Part shown: positions 38,013-46,717 of the stretch, in pieces | Layout: the number at the start of each line of letters is the position of its first letter | How positions within the stretch are numbered: the stretch's first letter is position 1 | Assembly (NCBI GenBank): GCA_028277585.1 | Contig: JANQFY010000002.1 | Span: forward strand, 1 to 52,918 | Source of the DNA: Sedimentisphaerales bacterium | Lineage (GTDB): Bacteria; Planctomycetota; Phycisphaerae; Sedimentisphaerales; Anaerobacaceae | Length of the DNA: 52,918 nucleotides | Direction: 5' to 3' | Notes under the pieces: model-generated | The model's input: only the letters and a program-made list of their open reading frames with translations | The model's database searches: none | What the model was told of the DNA's origin: nothing | Program-made: the position numbers and the translations under genes

Positions 38013-39044
38013 ATGAAACCTAATCTGGACTTATGGAGGCGGCTGATAGCCGTTGGCCCGGGCCTGTCGCTGGCGGCGCTCATTGGCCTGTTGGCGTACG
38101 GTCTGGCCACGCTGCTGCGTACGCCGGTGGCCGATCCGCTCGTCATTGCCATCGTCGCCGGGGTGATCGTTCGTACGGCGATCGGCCGGCAGACGAGGTG
38201 CCACGAGGGGTTCGCGGCCGCGCCGCTCGTCTGCATTCCGGCAGGCATTATGTTCTACGCCGTCAAGAATCTTGATTTCGTCGTTTACGCTCGGATGCAG
38301 CCGACGTCGATCGTTCTGGCGGCTCTGGTGGTGCTCGTCTATTTCGCGACCATCCTTCTTCTCGGGCGTTTGCTCGGGCAGAAGGATCGCATCTCCTATC
38401 TGACGGCCGCCGGGTCCGGCATCTGCGGCGCCTCGGCGATTGCGATCGCCTCGCCCGCGGTGGACGCCGACTCGGACGACATCTCCGTTTCGCTGCTCGC
38501 GGTTACGATAGCCGCCCTGGTGGCGCTGTTCACGTTGTTGCCGTTCGTTGCGACGACGGTCGGCATGACGGATCAGACGTACGGCCTGCTCTCGGGATCG
38601 GTCCTGCAGATGACCGGATTCGTCAAGGCCGCCGTGGCGAGCCTTCCCTTCCTGAGCCGGGAGCTGTCCGACAAGGAGTTGGCGTCTCTGGCGCTGTCGA
38701 TCAAAGCGGCCCGCTATCTGGGGCTGCTGGTCGCCATTCCGTTGTTCGCCAGCCTCATGCGGAAGCGACTCTACGTGCCGTGGGTTTTGTGGCTCTTCCT
38801 CGGGGCCGGGCTGCTGGGAACGGCCGTCCATGCGGCGGACCAACAGTTCTACGTGGCCACGCTGATCCCAACCATCAAGCCGGTTTACGGCATCTCCTGG
38901 TCGATCGCCATGGCGGCGATCGGTCTCAACGCCGACGTGCGACAACTGCTCAGCAACAACGGCGCCAAAGCTCTGATCATGGCTTTCAGCGGGTGTGCCG
39001 CGGCCATTGCGACTTTCTTTGTTGGATCCATGATACTGGGATAG
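38013..39044 (+). CDS. YeiH/UPF0324-family membrane transporter
   Basis: A 343-residue protein with about ten hydrophobic helices. The family signature ISYLTAAGSGICGASAIAIASPAV (about 128-151) is clear, followed by SVSLLAVTIAALVALFTLLP. Related proteins are annotated as putative sulfate or sulfonate exporters, but the substrate is not proven. AGGAGG lies upstream of ATG 38013, and 33 nt separate it from kinase 1. A transporter between sensor kinases suggests that its substrate relates to the sensed signal. Confidence 0.82.
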   Translation: MKPNLDLWRRLIAVGPGLSLAALIGLLAYGLATLLRTPVADPLVIAIVAGVIVRTAIGRQTRCHEGFAAAPLVCIPAGIMFYAVKNLDFVVYARMQPTSIVLAALVVLVYFATILLLGRLLGQKDRISYLTAAGSGICGASAIAIASPAVDADSDDISVSLLAVTIAALVALFTLLPFVATTVGMTDQTYGLLSGSVLQMTGFVKAAVASLPFLSRELSDKELASLALSIKAARYLGLLVAIPLFASLMRKRLYVPWVLWLFLGAGLLGTAVHAADQQFYVATLIPTIKPVYGISWSIAMAAIGLNADVRQLLSNNGAKALIMAFSGCAAAIATFFVGSMILG

Positions 39045-39067
39045 CTACACGATAAGGACCTGGGGCA

Positions 39068-41131
39068 ATGCCTGGACCCATAAACGTTCCCAAATCGAGC
39101 CTGCGAAACAACATCATGATCGCCGCCTTTCTGACGATCATACTCATGGGTGTTTCCATTACGGCCATGTCTCAGCATATCTTGCGACGCACGCTGGTCG
39201 ACAGTGGGCTTTCAGCTCAGGAGATCCAGGCGATCGGCCAGCAGTTCACGCGCATGCTGACCGGCTTCACGTTGGCGGGAACCGCCGCCGCGGTCCTGAT
39301 GGCGGCTCTGCTCTCGCGAACCATTACCGCTCCTATTCGACGACTCACTGCCAGTGTCACCAGGATTAGTGACGGCCGCCTCGATACGCATATCGATGTC
39401 TCCAGCGAGGACGAATTCGGCCGGTTGGCCGGCGCCTTCAATGAGATGACACAGAAGCTCAAGGAATCCCATGAGCATTTGGAAGCAATGGTCGCGCAGC
39501 GCACGAGCGAGCTGACCCAGGCCAACGAGAGACTCGAGGCCGAGATTGTCGAGCGGGAAGTGGTTGAAGCGGCGCTACGGCACAGCGAAACGCGCCTGCG
39601 GGCCATTCTCGATTCGACCGGCGCCGGTTTGTTCGTCATTGATGCTCAGACCCACACAATTCTCGATGCCAATCCCATGGCGGTTGGACTCATCGGCCTT
39701 CCCAAATCCGAGATCATCGGCAAGGTGTGCCACCAGTTCGTCTGCCCCGCGGAGTGCGGTAAATGCCCGATCACTGACCTGGGTCAGACCGTGGACAAAT
39801 CCCAGCGCCTTCTCCTGCGCTCCGACGGAACCTCCATGCCCATTCAGAAGAGCGTTGTCCACGAGACCCTGCAAGGGCGCGAGTGTCTCATCGAGACGTT
39901 CGTCGACATCGGCGCACGCACACGCGCCGAAGACGAACTCAAAGAATCGCTCTCTCTGCTTCAGGCAACCTTGGAATCAACGGCTGACGGTATCCTCGCC
40001 CTGGACGAAACGGGCCAATACAAGAATTTCAACAGCCAGTACAAGGAACTCTGGCGCCTGCCCGACGAAGTCCTCGACGTGCGCGATAGAGACGCCATCC
40101 TGGCGTTGGCCCTGGAGCAATTGTGTGATCCCAAGTTGTTCCTTACCGAAGTCCTGGCGTTACGTGAGCAACCCAACCGACAGAGTCAGGGCGTGCTCCT
40201 TCGCAAGGATGGGACGGTTGTCGAATACTGCTCGAAGCCTCAGTACATGAACGACGAAATCGTCGGGCGCGTGTGGAGTTTTCGCGATATCACGGCCAAG
40301 TACCATGCCCACCAGGCGCAGGAGAATCTCTTGCACCAGGTGGAGCAGATCAATGAAGAACTGACTCACTTCGCCTATGTGGTCTCGCACGATCTGAAGG
40401 CGCCGCTGCGCGGCATCAAACTGCTGACCGAATGGCTGTGCACCGACTACAGCGACCGGCTTGGAGATGAGGCCAAGGAGAACCTCGACCTGCTCCAGAA
40501 CCGAGTCGGTCGCATGCATGACCTGATCGAGGGTGTGCTCCAGTATTCGCGCGTGGGGCGCATCAAAGAAGATGCCGAGCGGGTCGATCTAAACGAGGCG
40601 CTGGGCGATATCATCGACGCCATCGCTCCGCCGGATCAGATCGAAGTCACGATTGATGGAACACTGCCGACCATTGAAGGCGAACCGACGCGTATCGATC
40701 AGGTCTTCCAGAATCTGATCAGCAACGCCGTCAAGTACATGGACAAGCCGGACGGTCGCATCGTGGTTGCTTGCGCCGACGAAGGCAATCAGTGGAAGTT
40801 CAGTGTCCGCGACAACGGGCCGGGCATTGACGAGAAGCACTTCGATAAGATCTTCAAGATCTTCCAGACGCTCGCGCCGCGCGACGCCTATGAGAGCACG
40901 GGAGTCGGACTGACGCTGGTCAAGAAGATCGTCGAACTCTACGGCGGGACGATATGGGTCGAGTCTGAAGTTGGACAAGGAAGCACTTTCTTCTTCACAT
41001 GGCCTCGCTCCAATGTGACCTCCGCTGCATTGCCTGAAACCGGACCCAACGGCGATCCCGCGCGCCAAGCGCGACCTGGTCAGGTCAGTGAAACCGCCAA
41101 GACCACCCCGGATAAGATGGTGACGACATGA
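39068..41131 (+). CDS. Membrane histidine kinase 2 (HAMP, cysteine-rich PAS, PAS)
   Basis: A 687-residue kinase. TM1 about 15-35 and TM2 about 64-84 enclose a short periplasmic loop; HAMP about 85-137. The first PAS domain (about 172-285) contains CHQFVCPAECGKCP, with Cys221, Cys226, Cys230 and Cys233, which could bind a metal or react to redox change. A second PAS spans about 293-410. Phospho-acceptor His441 (VVSHDLKAPLRG), NLISNAVKY, DNGPGI, STGVGLTLVKKIV. No receiver. Its stop overlaps the start of the binding-protein gene by ATGA. Confidence 0.9.
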   Translation: MPGPINVPKSSLRNNIMIAAFLTIILMGVSITAMSQHILRRTLVDSGLSAQEIQAIGQQFTRMLTGFTLAGTAAAVLMAALLSRTITAPIRRLTASVTRISDGRLDTHIDVSSEDEFGRLAGAFNEMTQKLKESHEHLEAMVAQRTSELTQANERLEAEIVEREVVEAALRHSETRLRAILDSTGAGLFVIDAQTHTILDANPMAVGLIGLPKSEIIGKVCHQFVCPAECGKCPITDLGQTVDKSQRLLLRSDGTSMPIQKSVVHETLQGRECLIETFVDIGARTRAEDELKESLSLLQATLESTADGILALDETGQYKNFNSQYKELWRLPDEVLDVRDRDAILALALEQLCDPKLFLTEVLALREQPNRQSQGVLLRKDGTVVEYCSKPQYMNDEIVGRVWSFRDITAKYHAHQAQENLLHQVEQINEELTHFAYVVSHDLKAPLRGIKLLTEWLCTDYSDRLGDEAKENLDLLQNRVGRMHDLIEGVLQYSRVGRIKEDAERVDLNEALGDIIDAIAPPDQIEVTIDGTLPTIEGEPTRIDQVFQNLISNAVKYMDKPDGRIVVACADEGNQWKFSVRDNGPGIDEKHFDKIFKIFQTLAPRDAYESTGVGLTLVKKIVELYGGTIWVESEVGQGSTFFFTWPRSNVTSAALPETGPNGDPARQARPGQVSETAKTTPDKMVTT

Positions 41132-42387
41132 TATGCACTCGCTCCAAGGCTGGGATTCCGATGCGCCACGTCCGCCGGCTCGTCTGTATGGTGGGTGTGT
41201 TCGTGCTGGTGCTGGCGTCGATGGCATTCGAGCCTCGGGCGGATGCGGAGGGGCGCGAGCAGAGCGTCGATCGCATCTCGCTGGGGATGTCGACCGCGCT
41301 GACCGGCCCCAACGCTCACATTGGATTGAGCACTCGCGCGGGAGTGACGGCCGCGATCGCGGAGGTCAACCGCGCCGGCGGGATTCACGGCCGCCTGCTG
41401 CGCCTCGTCGCTCTGGACGACGGGTATGAGCCGGAACGCACCGCGCCCAATATCCGCCGGCTGATCGACGAGGACCGCGTCCTTGCTATCATTGGCAATC
41501 TCGGTACCCCGACGGCGATGACCGCCATCCCCATCGCTCGCGCGAGCCAGACGCCGTTTGTCGGCGCGCTGACCGGCGCCGATTTTCTCCGAACCAGTCC
41601 GCCGGAGCGCTATGTCATCAATTACCGGGCCAGCTATGCCCAAGAGATCTCGGCCATGGTCGAGGCGCTGGTACGCAATCTCGGGCTCGAACCGGAAGAA
41701 ATCGCCTTCTTCACAGAACGCAATGCCTATGGCGATGCGGGTTTCGCCGGCGGCCTGGCCGCCTTGAAACGTCATGGGCTTCAAGACGAGAATCAGGTGG
41801 CGCACGCGCGGTACGACCCGATGACACGGGCGGTGGAGAATGCGCTGGCCGACATTCTGTTCCATCGACCCTTCGTCCAGGCCGTCGTTCTGGTTGGCAC
41901 GCATGCCCCATGCGCCGAGTTCATTCGTCTGGCGCGTCAGAACGGTCTGGATGTCCCGTTCCTATGCGTGTCGTTCGCGGGAACGGTCTCCCTGGCTGAG
42001 GCACTGGGCGATGAAGGCGACGGGGTTGTCGTGACCCAGGTGGTTCCCCATTTCGCCGCCGATCTGCCTGTCGTTCGAGAATACCGAGCCGCCATGGAAG
42101 CCGCGGGCCGGGGGGCGGATCTCGACTTCTGTTCCCTCGAAGGATACGTGATCATGCGTATCCTCTGCCGCGCTCTCGAATCCGTAGAGGGAACTCTGGA
42201 CAACGAAGCGGCCGTCGATGCGCTGGAAGCTCTTGGGCGGTTCGACATTGGGCTTGGGACGTCGCTTCTGCTGGACCGAAACAACCATCAGGCTTGTCAT
42301 CACGTCTGGCCTGTCGTTTTGTCGGAAGGGGAGTTGGTTCCCTTTGATTGGCGCCAACTGAGACTGGAGAGCGGAGCGAAGCAATGA
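41128..42387 (+). CDS. Periplasmic ligand-binding protein (Peripla_BP_6 type)
   Basis: A 419-residue protein (or 408 if M12 is the start). Signal peptide about 12-40 (RHVRRLVCMVGVFVLVLASMAF). The fold is that of branched-chain-amino-acid-type binding proteins: ISLGMSTALTGPNAHIGLSTRAGVTAAIAEVNRAGGIHG, IGNLGTPTAMTAIPIARASQTPFVGALTGADFLR and the second-lobe segment GYVIMRILCRALESV (all in pieces). No permease or ATPase gene is near. It lies between two membrane kinases with ATGA overlaps at both ends, suggesting a sensing role. Confidence 0.87.
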   Translation: MICTRSKAGIPMRHVRRLVCMVGVFVLVLASMAFEPRADAEGREQSVDRISLGMSTALTGPNAHIGLSTRAGVTAAIAEVNRAGGIHGRLLRLVALDDGYEPERTAPNIRRLIDEDRVLAIIGNLGTPTAMTAIPIARASQTPFVGALTGADFLRTSPPERYVINYRASYAQEISAMVEALVRNLGLEPEEIAFFTERNAYGDAGFAGGLAALKRHGLQDENQVAHARYDPMTRAVENALADILFHRPFVQAVVLVGTHAPCAEFIRLARQNGLDVPFLCVSFAGTVSLAEALGDEGDGVVVTQVVPHFAADLPVVREYRAAMEAAGRGADLDFCSLEGYVIMRILCRALESVEGTLDNEAAVDALEALGRFDIGLGTSLLLDRNNHQACHHVWPVVLSEGELVPFDWRQLRLESGAKQ

Positions 42388-44765
42388 AGAACCGAGAGGC
42401 AACGCATCCTGGCGGTGCAAACACGTCGCGGCTGGTCTGGCTCCTGGCGTCGTGTGGCCTGGGGCTGGGGATCGTGATGCTCGCGATTAGCGGCGTGACC
42501 TTGTCGCGCATCAGCGCCAAGCGGCGCGATCTGAACGCCTTTCAGGTCCAGGTGGCGACGTTGACCACCCGATTCGACCATCACCTGACAGGCGGCTATG
42601 ACGTCTTCGTGGCTCTGCTGACCGACGTCGACCGTCAACAGGAGAGCCTCATATGGATTGACGGGTTGGAAGGCTTGGTCCATCGAACGCAAGAGCTGGC
42701 CGGCAGGGTCAATATCGATCTGGAACTGACCCCGATTCGGGAGCAGTGCGATCCGTTGCAGAGTCTGAACGACAAATGCGTGGCCTGGCAATGCGCGGAC
42801 GCCCAGCTGACATCGGATCTCACGGCGTCCAGTGAACGGGTAACGCACGTGCTGCGCCGGCTGCGCCAGGCGGTGGAGAAGACGGAGGGCCGATTACGCC
42901 TCCAATTGGCGGTCAAGACACGCCGTCTGGATCAGGCTCCCGAACCTGCTGCGGGGGAACTGGCCCGGGAAGTCGTCAAAGAGATGATTCTCCCTTCAAG
43001 CCTGGCCGCCGCCAAGACGGAATTGGCGGACCTCGCCCTGGTTTGCGAGCAGCTTTCTCAGGAAGAACACATCGATCACCTCGCCGATGCGAAGGACAAT
43101 CGCCTGAAATCGATTCTCGAACGGCTTCGGCGCAGCCTTAGCCAGTTGGAGTCGGCCGAGCAAACCGGGCCGCAATCCGCGATCGCTCTGTTGGGGGAGT
43201 TGGCCGCCGAATTGTTCGGAGCGGGATTTGTCCTCGACCAGGTTCACCAGACGATCGTTCCGGAGGAACGCTCCTTCTTCGCGCTGGCACATGCACGCCT
43301 CGTGCGTGAAGAGCAGAGAGGGGACTTGCTGGCAGAGATCGTGAGTCGCATTCAGCAGCTTCGCGTAGCGTGCCATCAGATGAACACAGACATTCACGCC
43401 TCCACCGCCGAATTGACGGCGGTTACGCATCGTTCGTTTGCGCGGGCTTGGCGCGTGATGCTCCTGCTGTGCCTGATTGCATCCGCTGCATTCGTGTCCC
43501 TCGCCTCACGAATCGCGCGGGCTGTCAACGGCCAGGTGGCAGCCATCAGAGTGGCCAAAGGCAGGCTGGACCAGAAGATGCACGCCCTGGCCGAACTCAA
43601 CCAGAGTCTGTGTAGCGAAATCAGTGAGCGCAAGCGCGTGGAGACGCGCTTGAAGCAAGAACGGGATTTCTCTGAATCGTTGATCGCCTCCTTGCCCGGC
43701 GTGTTCTATCTGCTCGATGAACAGGGCCGAATGGCGAAGGTCAATGCCGCGTTCCTCAAGACCGTCGGCTATTCACGCGAAGAGGCCTTGGCGAAGAACG
43801 CACTGGACTACTTCCCCGAGGAAGATAAGGCGCTCGCAGCCACCACGATTCAAGAAGTGTTCGCCGAGGGTCAGTCCACGGTCGAAGCGCATCTCCTCTC
43901 CAGCAACGGCATGGCGACTCCTTACTTCCTGACCGGTGTCCGCGTCAGTCTGGGAGATACGAGCTATCTTGTTGGGGTGGGCCTCGACATGACGGACCGT
44001 CGCGCGGCCGAACGGCAACAGGCCCGCCTGTTGGAGGAACTGAGCCAGGTCAATGAACAGCTCCAGGATTTCGCCTATGTCGTTTCCCACGATCTGAAAG
44101 CCCCGCTCCGGGGCATCAAGGTGCTGACCGAATGGCTGTGTACCGATTACGGCGATCAACTCGGTGGCGATGCCCAGGAGAACCTTCAGCTCCTGCAGAG
44201 TCGTGTCGATCGCATGCACAACCTTATCGAAGGGGTGCTCCAGTACTCAAGGATCGGTCGAATCGAAGGCGATCCCGGGCAAGTGGATGTGAACGAGGCG
44301 CTGGGCAGTATCGTCGACGCCATCGCTCCGCCGGAGCATATCGAGATCGTTGTCGATGGGACCTTGCCCACCATTGAAGGCGAACCGACGCGCATCGGCC
44401 AGGTCTTCCAGAACCTGCTCAGCAACGCCGTTAAGTACATGGACAAGCCGGCCGGCCGGATCGTCGTGGCGTGCCGCGATGACGGTGACGCCTGGACGTT
44501 CAGCGTTTCCGACAACGGGCCCGGCATCGAACAGAAACACTTCGAAAGGGTCTTCAAGATCTTCCAGACGCTCGCCTCACGCGATGAGTATGAGAGCACG
44601 GGGGTGGGGCTGACGTTGGTCAGAAGGATCGTCGAACTGTATGGAGGAAGGATATGGGTCGAGTCCAAGCTTGGACAGGGATGCACCTTCTGCTTCACCT
44701 GGCCCAAGCCTGGAGCACGGACCGACGATGAGCCGATGCTAACCAGTGCAGGTGCGATTCAATGA
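42384..44765 (+). CDS. Membrane histidine kinase 3 (large helical periplasmic domain)
   Basis: A 793-residue kinase. TM1 about 17-40 and TM2 about 355-378 bracket a periplasmic domain of more than 300 residues, predicted mainly helical (LRRLRQAVEKTEGRLRLQL, LKSILERLRRSLSQLE), of a kind that could dock the neighbouring binding protein. A cytoplasmic coiled coil leads to one PAS domain (about 427-540), then His569 in VVSHDLKAPLRG, NLLSNAVKY, DNGPGI and STGVGLTLVRRIV. The kinase core is closest to kinase 2. Both gene ends have ATGA overlaps. Confidence 0.88.
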   Translation: MKNREATHPGGANTSRLVWLLASCGLGLGIVMLAISGVTLSRISAKRRDLNAFQVQVATLTTRFDHHLTGGYDVFVALLTDVDRQQESLIWIDGLEGLVHRTQELAGRVNIDLELTPIREQCDPLQSLNDKCVAWQCADAQLTSDLTASSERVTHVLRRLRQAVEKTEGRLRLQLAVKTRRLDQAPEPAAGELAREVVKEMILPSSLAAAKTELADLALVCEQLSQEEHIDHLADAKDNRLKSILERLRRSLSQLESAEQTGPQSAIALLGELAAELFGAGFVLDQVHQTIVPEERSFFALAHARLVREEQRGDLLAEIVSRIQQLRVACHQMNTDIHASTAELTAVTHRSFARAWRVMLLLCLIASAAFVSLASRIARAVNGQVAAIRVAKGRLDQKMHALAELNQSLCSEISERKRVETRLKQERDFSESLIASLPGVFYLLDEQGRMAKVNAAFLKTVGYSREEALAKNALDYFPEEDKALAATTIQEVFAEGQSTVEAHLLSSNGMATPYFLTGVRVSLGDTSYLVGVGLDMTDRRAAERQQARLLEELSQVNEQLQDFAYVVSHDLKAPLRGIKVLTEWLCTDYGDQLGGDAQENLQLLQSRVDRMHNLIEGVLQYSRIGRIEGDPGQVDVNEALGSIVDAIAPPEHIEIVVDGTLPTIEGEPTRIGQVFQNLLSNAVKYMDKPAGRIVVACRDDGDAWTFSVSDNGPGIEQKHFERVFKIFQTLASRDEYESTGVGLTLVRRIVELYGGRIWVESKLGQGCTFCFTWPKPGARTDDEPMLTSAGAIQ

Positions 44766-46717
44766 CAAACGGTGCTGAATCGATACAAGGTCTTTGCCCT
44801 CAGAAGCGGGGCTCCTCTGGCGCCGATCTCCTGGCGGGATTCGCCGAAGCGGTCCCGGTTCCGGTCCTGCTCTTGACGCCGGACATGCGCATCCGCTGCG
44901 CCAACGCGGCATTGGTACGGGTCCTGGGCATCGCGACGGAACACTACCTCCACCGGAAGATACCCAGTCACTGGCTTGTCGACCCCCGGGAGAGTCTCCC
45001 ACGACTTAGCGCCTGTCTGCACGAACTGGCTCGGACCGGGATCGACCCGGAACCGATTCGTTTGTCGTTGCGCTCATCCGCCGGCTCCGAGATCCGGACC
45101 CGGGCCCACGTGCGACCGTTGCCGGGATTGCAGAACGGCTTGAGTGATCTTACCGTTGTGACGTTTGAGGCCGTCGGCCAGGATGTTGCCGAACTCAAAG
45201 AGGCGCAGGAGCAACTCCGGTGCTCGGAAGAACGATTCAGAGTCATTTATGAATGCGCTCCGGACGCCTACTACCTCTGTGATTTGAGAGGACGTTTTAT
45301 CGATGGCAACCGGGCGGCCGAGAAAATGGTGGGATGCTCACGCGAGGAACTTCTGGGCAGGAGTTTCTTGACGCTGAATCTCCTGCCCAAGAGCCAGATC
45401 CCCAAAGCGGCCTCGGCCCTGGTCAAGAACGCGGTGGGCAGGCCCACCGGCCCCGATGAGTTCACACTGAATTGCCGCGACGGCTCACAGTTGACCATTG
45501 AAGTCCGTACGCACCCGGTCCGTCTCCAGGGGCAGGTCCTGGTGCTTGGCATCGCCCGTGACGTCACGGCGCGGAAGCGTGCTAAGGACGAATTGCTCGA
45601 CTCAGAGGCGAAGTATCGCGAGCTTCACGAATCCAGCCGCGACGGCTGCGTCGCCACCGACATGACTGGGGCGATCCTCGAGTGCAACACGGCGTACCAG
45701 GAGATGACAGGTTACAGCGCCGAGGAATTGTGTCGGGTGACCTATGACGAGATCACGCCTCCAAAGTGGCACGAACCCGAGGCGAAGATCATCCGCGAAC
45801 AGGTTCTCACTCGGGGTTATTCCGAGCTCTATGAAAAGGAGTACATTCACAAAGATGGGACCGTGTTCCCCATTGAGCTGCGCGCCTACCTGAAGAAGGA
45901 CCGCACGGGGCAGCCCATCGGGATGTGGGCGATCGTTCGAGACATCACCGAGCGAAAGAAGTCCCAGGTGATGCTCGAGAAGCTCAACGGAGATCTGGAG
46001 ACGACCGTTCACGAGCTGGAACGCTCCAATAAGGAACTGGCCGAGTTCGCGCATGTCACCGCTCACGATCTGAAGGCGCCCTTGCGCGGGATCAGCATCG
46101 TCGCCGACTGGCTCGCCCAGGATTATGCGGAACAGATTGATGAGCGGGGGCGCGAGAGCCTCGAGCTGCTGCGCAGCCGGGTCGCGCGCATGACCGATCT
46201 TATCAACGGCATTCTGCGCTATTCGGAGATCGGCCATGGTGAGCAAGACATCGAGATGCTGGACACCCACGCTCTGGTCGGAGAGATCTTCGAGCAGGTC
46301 GCGCCGCCGGAACACATCGCACTGCGCATTGAGGGCCAACTACCCACTGTGCCTGGCGAGAGAGTGCGCCTGACGCAGGTCTTTCAGAATCTCATCAGCA
46401 ACGCCGTCAAGTACATCGACAAACGCGAGGGGCATGTCACGGTCAGCGCCGCTCCCCATGAGGATGGCTGGGAGTTCGCCATCGCTGACAATGGCTCCGG
46501 CATCGAGGCCAAGCACTTCGGACGCATCTTCAAGATGTTCCAGACGCTCTCCGATTCCGATCGGTGTGACAGCACGGGGCTGGGCCTGGCTGTGGTCAAG
46601 AAGATCGTCGACCTGTACGGCGGACGCGTCTGGCTCGAATCTGAAGTGGGTGTCGGCAGTACGTTCCACTTCACCCTGCCGGCTGAGCGAAAGGTCGATG
46701 CCTCAGCCAGCGGTTGA
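44762..46717 (+). CDS. Soluble PAS histidine kinase 4
   Basis: A 651-residue kinase with no membrane segment. Three PAS domains at about 20-140, 155-270 (FRVIYECAPDAYYLCDLRGRF) and 283-398 (DGCVATDMTGAILECNTAYQ). HisKA with His435 in HVTAHDLKAPLRG, HATPase with NLISNAVKY, DNGSGI and STGLGLAVVKKIV. No receiver domain. It is the last gene of the coupled group and could receive signals from, or form heterodimers with, the membrane kinases. Its 3' end overlaps the convergent AraC gene by 15 bp. Confidence 0.9.
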   Translation: MTNGAESIQGLCPQKRGSSGADLLAGFAEAVPVPVLLLTPDMRIRCANAALVRVLGIATEHYLHRKIPSHWLVDPRESLPRLSACLHELARTGIDPEPIRLSLRSSAGSEIRTRAHVRPLPGLQNGLSDLTVVTFEAVGQDVAELKEAQEQLRCSEERFRVIYECAPDAYYLCDLRGRFIDGNRAAEKMVGCSREELLGRSFLTLNLLPKSQIPKAASALVKNAVGRPTGPDEFTLNCRDGSQLTIEVRTHPVRLQGQVLVLGIARDVTARKRAKDELLDSEAKYRELHESSRDGCVATDMTGAILECNTAYQEMTGYSAEELCRVTYDEITPPKWHEPEAKIIREQVLTRGYSELYEKEYIHKDGTVFPIELRAYLKKDRTGQPIGMWAIVRDITERKKSQVMLEKLNGDLETTVHELERSNKELAEFAHVTAHDLKAPLRGISIVADWLAQDYAEQIDERGRESLELLRSRVARMTDLINGILRYSEIGHGEQDIEMLDTHALVGEIFEQVAPPEHIALRIEGQLPTVPGERVRLTQVFQNLISNAVKYIDKREGHVTVSAAPHEDGWEFAIADNGSGIEAKHFGRIFKMFQTLSDSDRCDSTGLGLAVVKKIVDLYGGRVWLESEVGVGSTFHFTLPAERKVDASASG

